Shown here: piece by piece, positions 24,295-31,890 of the stretch
Numbering within the stretch: the first letter of the stretch is position 1
Layout of the letters: each line of letters opens with the position of its first letter
Assembly: GCF_023276405.1 (NCBI RefSeq)
Contig: NZ_JALRMO010000001.1
Coordinates: forward strand, 434,001-498,000
Origin: Paenibacillus hamazuiensis
GTDB taxonomy: Bacteria > Bacillota > Bacilli > Paenibacillales > NBRC-103111
Direction of reading: 5' to 3'
DNA: 64,000 nucleotides
Notes under the pieces: model-generated
Database searches by the model: none
What the model was told of the DNA's origin: nothing
Seen by the model: the letters and a program-made list of their open reading frames with translations, nothing else
Program-made: the position numbers and the translations under genes

Positions 24295-24308
24295 TGAAAA
24301 CGAATTCA
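24295..24308 (+). promoter_or_regulatory. CcpA cre site before the citrate transporter gene
   Basis: TGAAAACGAATTCA fits the cre consensus TGNAANCGNNNNCA at every fixed position. It lies 18 bases before the transporter ATG, so it would act as a roadblock or cover the promoter. B. subtilis citM is known to be under CcpA control. The rest of the gap 24069-24294 has only a 12-codon frame (near 24210) behind GGAGG, not supported as a gene. Confidence 0.75.
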
Positions 24309-24325
24309 TTAGGGGGGAATCACCG

Positions 24326-25630
24326 ATGCTGGCTATATTAGGTTTCATCATGGTTGCGGTATTTATGTATCTCATTATGAGCAAAAGGCTCTCAGCGTTA
24401 GTCGCTTTAATCCTTGTACCCGTTGTGTTCGCTCTTATAGGAGGATTTGCCCCTGACTTGGCTAATCTGATGTCAACCGGAATAAAAAACATAGCCCCAA
24501 CGGGAGTTTTATTAATATTCGGTATTTTATACTTTGGCATTATGATTGATACAGGATTGTTTGACCCGGTTGTTAATCAGGTTCTAAAGTTTGTTAAAGG
24601 AGATCCATTAAAAATCTCTGTAGGTACTGCAATTCTGGTCCTTGTAGTTTCTCTCGACGGAGATGGAGCGACGACGTTTATGATTACCGTCTCCGCCATG
24701 CTGCCTCTATATAAAAAGCTTAACATGAATCCATTGATCTTAGCCTGTATTGCGATGATGGGTAACGGCGTAATGAATATTCTTCCGTGGGGGGGACCGA
24801 CCGCAAGGGTCATGAGTTCGTTGCACCTGGAATCCTCCCAGGTGTTCACACCTTTAATACCCGCGATGATTGCGGCAGCTGTATATACACTATTCGTTGC
24901 CTACCACTTTGGGTTAAAAGAGCGCAAACGTCTTGGGGTTATCCAGTTAGACAGTGCATTTGACGCAGAGCCTCAGCTTAACGCAGAACTTTCAGCAGCA
25001 TTGCAGCCTTTCGAGCTGCGACGTCCAAAGCTGCTATGGTTTAATTTCCTCCTGACCCTCACACTCTTGGTTGGTCTTATTTTCAATATATTGCCGCTTA
25101 ACGTTATGTTTATGATTGCTACGGCCGTTGCATTGACAGTCAATTACCCTGATCTGAAAGACCAGCAAAAACGTATCGCAAGTCATGCAGGTAATGCGCT
25201 TGCTGTAGGATCCATGGTTTTCGCAGCCGGCATCTTTACAGGAATTTTATCCGGAACCAAGATGGTGGATGCTATGGGGCATGCCGTGGTTGCCCTCATA
25301 CCCGATTCTCTTGGAAATTACTTAGCTATAATCACAGCACTTACCAGCATGCCGTTCACCTTCTTTATGTCCAATGACGCATTTTATTTCGGAATACTTC
25401 CTATTATTGCAGAGGCAGCTGCGAAATATGGAATTCCTGCGGAGGTTATTGGCAGAGCCTCATTACTCGGGCAGACCGTACACTTGCTGAGTCCGCTTGT
25501 TGCCTCCACTTATTTGCTTGTTGGTCTTGTAGGAGTAAACTTTGGAGATCATCAACGTTTTACGATGAAATGGGCAATAGGTACAACACTCGTCATGCTT
25601 ATTATTTGTTTAATTACTGGGGTTCTATAA
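24326..25630 (+). CDS. citM: CitMHS-family citrate (metal-complex) : proton symporter
   Basis: A 434-residue membrane transporter with about twelve hydrophobic segments along its whole length. It starts MLAILGFIMVAVFMYLIMSK and contains the family landmarks LVVSLDGDGATTFMITVSAM, GNGVMNILPWGGPTARVMSS and FTFFMSNDAFYFGILPIIAE. CitM-type proteins take up citrate complexed with divalent metal ions and protons; CitH/CitN relatives differ in metal preference, which cannot be read here. ATG after AGGGGGG. The cre site at 24295 suggests repression by good carbon sources. It is followed by a dehydrogenase and a LysR regulator, a likely tricarboxylate-use unit. Confidence 0.9.
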   Translation: MLAILGFIMVAVFMYLIMSKRLSALVALILVPVVFALIGGFAPDLANLMSTGIKNIAPTGVLLIFGILYFGIMIDTGLFDPVVNQVLKFVKGDPLKISVGTAILVLVVSLDGDGATTFMITVSAMLPLYKKLNMNPLILACIAMMGNGVMNILPWGGPTARVMSSLHLESSQVFTPLIPAMIAAAVYTLFVAYHFGLKERKRLGVIQLDSAFDAEPQLNAELSAALQPFELRRPKLLWFNFLLTLTLLVGLIFNILPLNVMFMIATAVALTVNYPDLKDQQKRIASHAGNALAVGSMVFAAGIFTGILSGTKMVDAMGHAVVALIPDSLGNYLAIITALTSMPFTFFMSNDAFYFGILPIIAEAAAKYGIPAEVIGRASLLGQTVHLLSPLVASTYLLVGLVGVNFGDHQRFTMKWAIGTTLVMLIICLITGVL

Positions 25631-25746
25631 AAGGCAAGGTATGCAAAAATCCTATGAATAGCGATTCGGTATCCGTATTTTATTTCGTTTCGCGGATGCT
25701 CTACTCTTAAGATGAAAACATCAACTTCACATGGAGGTCTAACGAA

Positions 25747-26805
25747 ATGCTAAAAATCGGTGTAATTGAGGGAAACGGCATCGGCCCGGAAGTTACGAAA
25801 GCTGCTTTGGATGTGCTGGAAGCGACGGGGTTGTCTTTTGAATGGATTCCGATCCCGACCGCGCAGCAATCGCTGGAGCGATACGGGCATCCGCTGGCTC
25901 CGGAAGTCATTCAATTGATCAAAGACGTCAAAGTCTCGATTAAAGGACCATTGATCGTGGAGAAGCAAGCCGGCCGAATCAATTGTGTACAACCGGATGG
26001 TTCTGAAATCACCTATCCGTCGATCAACAATGCCATCCGGCGGGAACTTCAACTGTTCGTCGCGCCCAGACCCATTCGGGGCTTTAAAGGGATCTCCGGC
26101 CCATTCGAGAAGCTTGATGTTGTTATCATGCGTGAGATTACCGAAGATGTCTACAGCGCTTTGGAACATAAGATCGGCGATTACGCCGCTGAAGCGATCA
26201 AGCTCACAACCCGTGAAGCGGTCGTGCGAGTAGCCCGATTTTCTTTCGAATATGCCAGGAAACACAAACGGAAGAAAGTAACTTGCGTTCACAAAGCCAA
26301 TGCTCTAAGTTATACGGATGGTCTTTTTTTGCAATGCTGCCGTGAAGTGGCGCTCGAGTATCCGGATATCCCGTTTGACGATTTCATGGTAGATGCGGCT
26401 TGTTATTTTATGGTTAAAGATCCTTCAAAATTTGATGTAATCGTAACGTCGAATCAGTATGGGGATATTCTCTCGGACTTAGCCGGCGGTTTGGCGGGAT
26501 CTCTTGGTCTTGCTCCGGGTGCCAATATAGGTGAGAACTACGCGGTTTATGAAGCTTCCCACGGAGCGGCTCCCGATATTGCGGGGAAAGGGATTGCCAA
26601 TCCGATTGCATTGGTTCTTTCCGGCGCGGAGATGCTTTCCAATCTCGGTTATCCAAAAGAGGGGAAGGCGATTGTCGAGGCCACCCACGAAGTCGTAAGC
26701 TCAGGGAAAACGCTGACTCCCGATTTGGGCGGTACGGCTTCGACAACGGAGTTAACCTCCGCGATCGTTCAAACGCTCAAGACAAAACTTCAAGCAACCA
26801 TATAA
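25747..26805 (+). CDS. Isocitrate/isopropylmalate dehydrogenase family protein
   Basis: A 352-residue beta-decarboxylating dehydrogenase: the N-terminal IGVIEGNGIGPEVTKAALDV, substrate-site ITEDVYSALEHKIGD, the Lys region VTCVHKANALSYTDGLFLQC, the metal-binding Asp region VDAACYFMV...VTSNQYGDILSDLAGGLAGS, and the cofactor loop ASHGAAPDIAGKGIANPIA. An Asp/Ile-type NAD preference cannot be settled by eye. The enzyme differs from housekeeping Icd (about 420 residues) and LeuB. Its place right after a citrate transporter (116 bases) suggests oxidation of isocitrate or a related tricarboxylate taken up from outside. ATG after ATGGAGGTCTAACGA. Confidence 0.88.
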   Translation: MLKIGVIEGNGIGPEVTKAALDVLEATGLSFEWIPIPTAQQSLERYGHPLAPEVIQLIKDVKVSIKGPLIVEKQAGRINCVQPDGSEITYPSINNAIRRELQLFVAPRPIRGFKGISGPFEKLDVVIMREITEDVYSALEHKIGDYAAEAIKLTTREAVVRVARFSFEYARKHKRKKVTCVHKANALSYTDGLFLQCCREVALEYPDIPFDDFMVDAACYFMVKDPSKFDVIVTSNQYGDILSDLAGGLAGSLGLAPGANIGENYAVYEASHGAAPDIAGKGIANPIALVLSGAEMLSNLGYPKEGKAIVEATHEVVSSGKTLTPDLGGTASTTELTSAIVQTLKTKLQATI

Positions 26806-26941
26806 AAAAGTTATCGCCAGCCATTATTTCTGTGAATTTTACCTTTTATAAGGAAGTTGGTATAGTGTATCCGAGCGTTGATAAATGGACGGTCGGCTGA
26901 TGTCTCGGCAATTCGGTATCGCGAAAGGGGAATAAGGCGTT

Positions 26942-26976
26942 CGGGAGAGAAGAATCATTCTCTTCCGCGCTTTTTT
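26942..26976 (+). terminator. Terminator or attenuator ahead of the LysR gene
   Basis: A 10-bp stem (26942-26951 with 26958-26967, one G-T pair) around the loop GAATCA, followed by CGC and six T. It ends only 19 bases before the LysR start codon, within a 189-bp gap. It may end the dehydrogenase transcript, or act as an attenuator if the LysR promoter lies upstream near 26860. I recognise no aptamer in 26806-26941. Confidence 0.7.
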
Positions 26977-26994
26977 GCGTTAGGGGGATAAACG

Positions 26995-27858
26995 ATGGAA
27001 AATCGCGATTGGAAAATCATCAAATTGTTGGCCCAGGAAAAAAACATCACAAAAGCTGCAGAAAATCTGTACATGTCACAACCGGCGCTCACCAAACGGA
27101 TCCAGCAGTTCGAAAGCGAATTCGGCGTCCAACTCGTTCAAAGAGGACGCCGAGGTATCCATTTTACTCCGGAAGGGGAATACTTGGCTCTATGTGCGGA
27201 GGATATCCTGACTCTTTACCGGCAAATAAAAGATACGATTGCGAACATGCAAAAGACGGTTAGCGGCACTTTACGGGTGGGGGCCTCCAATTACTTCACA
27301 AGGTTTAAATTACCCCGTATTCTCAAGCTCTACAAAGAACGGTACCCGAATGTCGAATTTCAAGTGAAAAGCGGATGGGGATCCGACATTTATAAACTAA
27401 TGTACAACCAAGAAATCCACGTCGCTTTCATTCGAGGTAATTACGAATGGAGTGACAGGAAACGTTTGATCTCCGAGGAGACCCTCTGTGTCGCGAGCAG
27501 CACTCCATTTGACCTGAACGATCTTCCTCGACTTCCTAGAATTGTATACAAAGCGGATAACAAATTTACACAATGGGTGAACCAGTGGTGGTACCGAAAT
27601 TATTCCGTTCCTCCATACATCGGTATGGAGGTTGACAAATCGGACACCTGCAAAGAAATGGTTTTGAATGGCCTGGGTTATGCAATTCTCGCGAGATCGG
27701 TTCTGGACGATTCGGTTGGACTGCAAACGATCGATCTTACCGATCAAGACGGAGTACCGCTGAAGCGTGAAACCTGGATGTTTTACCACGACGATTTCCT
27801 GAAGCTGAATGTATTGCGAACGTTTGTTGAGTTTGTGGAAAGTATGGATCATAGTTGA
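26995..27858 (+). CDS. LysR-family regulator near the citrate transporter
   Basis: A 287-residue regulator. The N-terminal HTH is clear (ITKAAENLYMSQPALTKRIQ, FESEFGVQLVQRGRRG), and residues 90-287 form the substrate-binding-like co-inducer domain (LRVGASNYFTRFKLPRILKL, CVASSTPFDLNDLPRLPR). ATG after TAGGGGGATAAACG. It is encoded just downstream of the transporter and dehydrogenase genes and is the likely regulator of tricarboxylate use; B. subtilis citM instead uses the CitST two-component system. It converges with the lipoprotein gene at 27912. Confidence 0.9.
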   Translation: MENRDWKIIKLLAQEKNITKAAENLYMSQPALTKRIQQFESEFGVQLVQRGRRGIHFTPEGEYLALCAEDILTLYRQIKDTIANMQKTVSGTLRVGASNYFTRFKLPRILKLYKERYPNVEFQVKSGWGSDIYKLMYNQEIHVAFIRGNYEWSDRKRLISEETLCVASSTPFDLNDLPRLPRIVYKADNKFTQWVNQWWYRNYSVPPYIGMEVDKSDTCKEMVLNGLGYAILARSVLDDSVGLQTIDLTDQDGVPLKRETWMFYHDDFLKLNVLRTFVEFVESMDHS

Positions 27859-27911
27859 AAAAATCAAAATCGGAAGTGAGGAAGAAATATTCGTTTCAGT
27901 CGTCATGCAGC

Positions 27912-28385
27912 TTACTTCAAGGCATCGTCAAACGCGCGTTCCATGCGGCCCACGTCCTTCGAAACCGCGAAGAAGACGAACGGGCCTTTCGCTTTCAGCA
28001 CATGCTTCTCGATCAAATAATATTCCTCGGGGCGGTAGTCTTTGAATTTGACCGTTTGCGCCTCGATCCTTTGCCTGATTTGATTCATAACGCTTTCGGT
28101 TTCGCCCGCAGTCTTGACTTTGATGACGGCGAGTTCATCCGCTTGTACGTTTGATAAAGCCGTATACAGAACGAAATCCGCCACATCACTTGCCTCGATT
28201 TGGTATATCTTTTGCAGCTTCTCGGCATCCCCCCGCTGCATCTCGCTTAAGTTTGCCGCTTGCAGAATACGTTCGCCCACTTCGGCGGCCGTTAGTGTTT
28301 CGTAAGTCCCGCCACGATCGGAACATCCGCTCAAGATCCCGATCGCAATAGCAAGCGCAAGCACTACGATGCCTCGTTGTTTCAT
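27912..28385 (-). CDS. DUF4358-type lipoprotein, last gene of the O-acetylation operon
   Basis: A 157-residue exported lipoprotein. MKQRGIVVLALAIAIGILSG is a signal sequence with the lipobox LSGC (Cys about residue 21). The mature part (AAEVGERILQAANLSEMQ, ADFVLYTALSNVQADELAVI, PEEYYLIEKHVLKAKGPFVF) matches the DUF4358 group of small Firmicute lipoproteins of unknown function. Its ATG overlaps the TGA of the preceding gene in an ATGA arrangement, so it is translated together with the DHHW protein. It probably sits on the outer face of the membrane and assists the acetylation machinery; no catalytic residues are recognisable. Confidence 0.85.
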   Translation of the reverse strand: MKQRGIVVLALAIAIGILSGCSDRGGTYETLTAAEVGERILQAANLSEMQRGDAEKLQKIYQIEASDVADFVLYTALSNVQADELAVIKVKTAGETESVMNQIRQRIEAQTVKFKDYRPEEYYLIEKHVLKAKGPFVFFAVSKDVGRMERAFDDALK

Positions 28386-29530
28386 TGCAATCCCTCCGTT
28401 AAGTTCAGAATGGACGGGTCTTCGAAAAAGGTTTTGACATTGTACAAGATCAGCATGTCTTGGATTTGACGTTCTTGCACGAGTGTTATGAGCGATTTGT
28501 CGGCATACCGAAGATCGACGACGTCGATCTCGCCGAAGTGCTTCGCCAGGAAGGGAATCAAACTGTTGGCATACGAATCCTTGACCACCAGCAGCTTCTT
28601 GTCCGCCGGACCGTCCGTCGCGATCCGGACCAGGGCATGATTGCCGTTCAGGAAGACTGCGTATTTGTCCTTCTTGCGAAGGTTGTCCAGTTCGTACAGG
28701 GAGTCCGAGATGCGGCCTTCGCCCACGTACGACACCTTGATCTTGCTGTCTTTCTTCGGCAAATAAAGGTCGATCCGGTCGGGCTGCAGGTGGCGAAACC
28801 CGCTTTTCGAATAAAGCGAGCCGTAGAACTCGTCCGCCACTTGATGGATGTCGAACGAGTCTTCGTCTTGCGGAACGATCCCCATCCGCCTGCAAAGCTC
28901 CCGATAGGCGTAATAAGCGCCTTTGGTTGTCCAATGATGGTCGGTTTTATAGAAAATCGGTTGTTCCCGTTCGGCATCCAGCGCGGAATACACATCGACG
29001 AAGCGAATATGCTGCGGCAACAGCCGACGAAACCGGTCCATATCGGCCCGTTCGTCGCCGACGGGAGCATTCGCCGGCAATTTGTCCGCCAGCAGCGCGG
29101 CGGCGGTCGGCGCCAGCATGACATACTTGCGAAGACCGGGTGTGGCATGGTCGAAACCCTGGATCGCCCGGACTCTGATCTTAAGGTCTGCATCCGAAGG
29201 CGAATTGTACCGCTCCATGAGGTAACTGTCCTTGCCCAGGAAGACGCCGTTGCTGTCCTTTTTGCCCAAGGCACGGTCTGTATCGGTCTTCACGCCGACC
29301 CAGGCGTCCCGGAAGGCGAACTGGTCCGACGTATAACGTTCGTAATCGGAAGTGAAATGCCCCGACAGGAGCGAATGCAGCGAGAAGTAGGGCCGCTTTT
29401 CCAACACCCGATTTTCCGATTCCGAGAAGATCTTGTCGGGCGTGAGAAAGTTCGCCGCGGCCATCGCGCCGACATAGAACATCAGCAGCAGACCCGTAAG
29501 GGACCTGCGTTTCGTGTCGTACCCCTTCAC
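28382..29530 (-). CDS. DHHW-family (AlgJ/AlgX-like) O-acetylation protein
   Basis: A 382-residue protein with one N-terminal membrane anchor (LTGLLLMFYVGAMAAANFLT) and an SGNH-like extracytoplasmic domain. The family signature is YKTDHHWTTKGAYYAYR, with LLVVKDSYANSLIPFL as the serine-bearing block and HFTSDYERYTSDQFAFRD near the start. Such proteins transfer acetyl groups, delivered by an MBOAT partner, to an exported polysaccharide. GTG start after GGGAGGGGG. It lies 15 bases behind the MBOAT gene and overlaps the lipoprotein gene, so they are one operon. The acceptor polymer (secondary wall polymer or exopolysaccharide) is unknown. Confidence 0.9.
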   Translation of the reverse strand: MKGYDTKRRSLTGLLLMFYVGAMAAANFLTPDKIFSESENRVLEKRPYFSLHSLLSGHFTSDYERYTSDQFAFRDAWVGVKTDTDRALGKKDSNGVFLGKDSYLMERYNSPSDADLKIRVRAIQGFDHATPGLRKYVMLAPTAAALLADKLPANAPVGDERADMDRFRRLLPQHIRFVDVYSALDAEREQPIFYKTDHHWTTKGAYYAYRELCRRMGIVPQDEDSFDIHQVADEFYGSLYSKSGFRHLQPDRIDLYLPKKDSKIKVSYVGEGRISDSLYELDNLRKKDKYAVFLNGNHALVRIATDGPADKKLLVVKDSYANSLIPFLAKHFGEIDVVDLRYADKSLITLVQERQIQDMLILYNVKTFFEDPSILNLTEGLQ

Positions 29531-29545
29531 GGCAGCCCCCTCCCT

Positions 29546-30952
29546 TCAAAAACGGAAATATAAGAACGGATTGTACGTCCCGCCAACAAGGTAAGCCGTC
29601 GACAGAACCAATGCGGCGAGGTAAAAAGCCGGAAATGCTATCGAGCCTGCGAGGCGCCATCTGATCTTAAGGCGCGAGGCCATCCGGTGCGGAAGCGGCG
29701 TAACGCACAGCGCACACAGCGCGAGCAGGATTCCGTTCGCCGTTAGATCGTAAAGCGCCTGACGATCCGCCCATCCGTGCGCGGCGAAGCCGAACATGGT
29801 TCCGATAAACGTCCACGCGGAAGATAAGGTGCCCAATTCAAACCACACCCAGCCGACGATGACGGCGAGAAGCGTGTAGAGATGGCGAACCGCGAGCGGC
29901 CAACGCGGCAGCCATTTCAGGAGAAACAGCTTCTCCATCGTCACGAGCAGCCCGAAATATAAACCCCAGACGACAAAGTTCCAACTGGCCCCGTGCCACA
30001 ATCCGGTCAGAAGCCAGACGACGAGCAGATTCCGGAGCTGCTTGCCGAGGCCCTGCCGGTTGCCGCCGAGCGGAATATACACATATTCCCGGAACCAGGA
30101 GCCGAGCGAAATATGCCACCGCCGCCAAAACTCCGTCACGCTTCGGGAAATGTACGGGTAATCGAAGTTTGCCGTCAATTCGAACCCGAACATCTTGCCG
30201 AGCCCCCGCGCCATGTCCGAATAGCCGCTGAAGTCGAAGTAAATTTGCAGCGTGAACGCCACGATGCCAAGCCAGGCGGATAGCACGGTCACGTCCTCCG
30301 CAGGCGCCGTTTTCACGCTCGTCCACAGCATTCCGATATTGTTGGCGAGCAGCACCTTTTTGACCAAACCTCTAATGAACCATTCTGCGCCTTCTCCGAA
30401 CCGCTCCAACGTCACTTTGCGCGAGACGAGCTGCCGGGCGACGTCTCCGTATTTGACGATCGGACCGGCAACGAGCTGCGGAAACATCGTCACATAGGTG
30501 CCGAATGCGACGATATTTCGCTGTGCCGCTGCCTTGCCGAGGTAGACGTCCACCACATAGGACATCGTTTGGAACGTGTAGAAGGAAATGCCGACCGGCA
30601 GCGGAAGATCGGCAGCCTGCAGCTGGAGGTGAAACAGTTGATTCAGATTCCAGGCGATGAACCCGGCATATTTGAAGAAGCAAAGAATCGCCAAATTGCC
30701 GAAGAGGGAGCCGATGAAGATCGCCTTCGCAACCGTCTTCCGGTGCCTGAACTTGTCGATCAGGAGCCCGTTCGTATAATCGAAAACGGTGGAGAAGATC
30801 ATCAGAAAAATATACAGCGGCTCGCCCCATGCATAAAAGACGAGACTTGCGGCGAGCAGAACGGCGTTCCGCAGCTTCTTGGGCGAGACGTAATAAAAGA
30901 GCAGTGCGGCGGGCAAAAATTGAAACAGAAAGATCAGACTGCTGAATACCAA
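29546..30952 (-). CDS. MBOAT-family O-acyltransferase (AlgI/DltB-like)
   Basis: A 468-residue multi-pass membrane acyltransferase. The core FDFSGYSDMARGLGKMFGFE, then FWRRWHISLGSWFREYVYIP and the catalytic-His segment TGLWHGASWNFVVWGLYFG are textbook AlgI-type motifs. It moves acetyl groups from the cytoplasm to the outer face, for use by the DHHW protein encoded next. The start is TTG at 30952, eight bases after GGAGGT, which is the only good ribosome binding site. It follows the SGNH esterase gene by 38 bases. The neighbours exclude alginate-type or Dlt-type systems and suggest a neutral exopolysaccharide or wall polymer. Confidence 0.95.
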   Translation of the reverse strand: MVFSSLIFLFQFLPAALLFYYVSPKKLRNAVLLAASLVFYAWGEPLYIFLMIFSTVFDYTNGLLIDKFRHRKTVAKAIFIGSLFGNLAILCFFKYAGFIAWNLNQLFHLQLQAADLPLPVGISFYTFQTMSYVVDVYLGKAAAQRNIVAFGTYVTMFPQLVAGPIVKYGDVARQLVSRKVTLERFGEGAEWFIRGLVKKVLLANNIGMLWTSVKTAPAEDVTVLSAWLGIVAFTLQIYFDFSGYSDMARGLGKMFGFELTANFDYPYISRSVTEFWRRWHISLGSWFREYVYIPLGGNRQGLGKQLRNLLVVWLLTGLWHGASWNFVVWGLYFGLLVTMEKLFLLKWLPRWPLAVRHLYTLLAVIVGWVWFELGTLSSAWTFIGTMFGFAAHGWADRQALYDLTANGILLALCALCVTPLPHRMASRLKIRWRLAGSIAFPAFYLAALVLSTAYLVGGTYNPFLYFRF

Positions 30953-30990
30953 TTCTCGTTACCTCCAGGAGCATTGTGGACGTTTATCAG

Positions 30991-31668
30991 TCAATTCGCA
31001 CGATCTTTCAAGTAATCGAGCAGGAACGGATAAAACGCCGCTTGGAAATGAATACCGTCCTTGTCATACAGATTTGAATGCTCGGCAACGAGCGGAGTCA
31101 GGTCGACGTATCCCACTTGCTTTTTGGCGGCGAGCGCTTTGAGCCCTTTGTTGTAATCTCCGATATTTCGGTAACGCGGCTCCGCTTTCTCCGCGTCGGC
31201 CGTAACCGGGGTTACCGTCAGCAGCGTAATCTTCGCCTTCGGAAGCTTCGCTTTGATGCTGTCGATCAACTCGGCGTAGTGCTTCAGCGAGTATTGCTTC
31301 GGATCGGCCGTCGGCCACAGAATATCGTCCGATCCCAATTGGATGAACACGCGTTCGGGTTTTCGTCCGGCCAGGTCGTCAACGTCTTTCATCGCGAATT
31401 CGGCTGTCTTTCCCGCACCGGCCAGCACGTTTTCCTTTTTCAGCACATCGTGATAAGACAGTCCCTCCGTAATCGAATCTCCGAGAAAAATGGTTGTCCG
31501 ATACAGCAGCTCGTATGAAGACGGCTGCGAAGTCGCCGCCGCGTTCGTTATCGTTCCCGAAGCCGCGGAAGCCGGGGCCTGTCCATGGTTGACTTGATTC
31601 CCGCACGCCGCAACCGATAAGGCGACGATTCCGATCGCCAGCACAACCGACATTTTTTTTAGCATCAT
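30991..31668 (-). CDS. SGNH/GDSL-family exported esterase (lipoprotein)
   Basis: A 225-residue protein with signal sequence and lipobox (VLAIGIVALSVAACGN, Cys about residue 22). The SGNH hydrolase motifs are present: catalytic Ser in TTIFLGDSITEGLSY, GAGKTAEF, the Asn-block region VFIQLGSDDILW (Asp replaces the usual Asn), and D-x-x-H in KDGIHFQAAFYPF. It is a candidate acetyl-transferase or esterase acting on the same polymer as the MBOAT/DHHW pair. ATG with AAGGAG six bases upstream. It is the first gene of the four-gene operon 31668 to 27912. Confidence 0.9.
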   Translation of the reverse strand: MMLKKMSVVLAIGIVALSVAACGNQVNHGQAPASAASGTITNAAATSQPSSYELLYRTTIFLGDSITEGLSYHDVLKKENVLAGAGKTAEFAMKDVDDLAGRKPERVFIQLGSDDILWPTADPKQYSLKHYAELIDSIKAKLPKAKITLLTVTPVTADAEKAEPRYRNIGDYNKGLKALAAKKQVGYVDLTPLVAEHSNLYDKDGIHFQAAFYPFLLDYLKDRAN

Positions 31669-31749
31669 TCATTTCTCCTTTCGTATGGGTCAAGGAGAAG
31701 ATTACGCTATGAAAATAAAGATCATATGCAGATGAATTGCAGATCGAAT

Positions 31750-31771
31750 AAAAAAAGCTTCTGATCGAAGC
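31750..31771 (-). terminator. Intrinsic terminator (minus strand)
   Basis: On the minus strand GCTTC-GATCA-GAAGC is followed by seven T. It lies between the end of the kinase gene (31885) and the start of the SGNH gene (31668), and separates the two transcription units. Confidence 0.7.
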
Positions 31772-31868
31772 CTGTTCTATGAAGATACTTTCGTGTTTAA
31801 GCGGAAGCTTTTCTTGCGAATCAGATGTTTAACGCCTGCGGCTTATAAATTCTGATTCTAAAAAGAAA

Positions 31869-31890
31869 GCGCAGAACCGAAGTTCTACGC
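31869..31890 (-). terminator. UUCG-loop terminator overlapping the kinase stop codon
   Basis: On the minus strand a 9-bp stem with one mismatch (GCGTAGAAC and GTTCTGCGC) closes on a TTCG tetraloop and runs into TTTCTTTTT. The TAG stop codon of the kinase gene lies inside the 5' arm. Confidence 0.8.

Noticed and set aside
26414-26746. 110-codon frame antisense to the dehydrogenase gene
   Set aside because: It lies inside a clear enzyme gene and has no start signal or homology.
28460-29563. 367-codon frame antisense to the DHHW gene
   Set aside because: The minus-strand frame has the DHHW motif, a strong ribosome binding site and operon overlaps; the plus frame has none.
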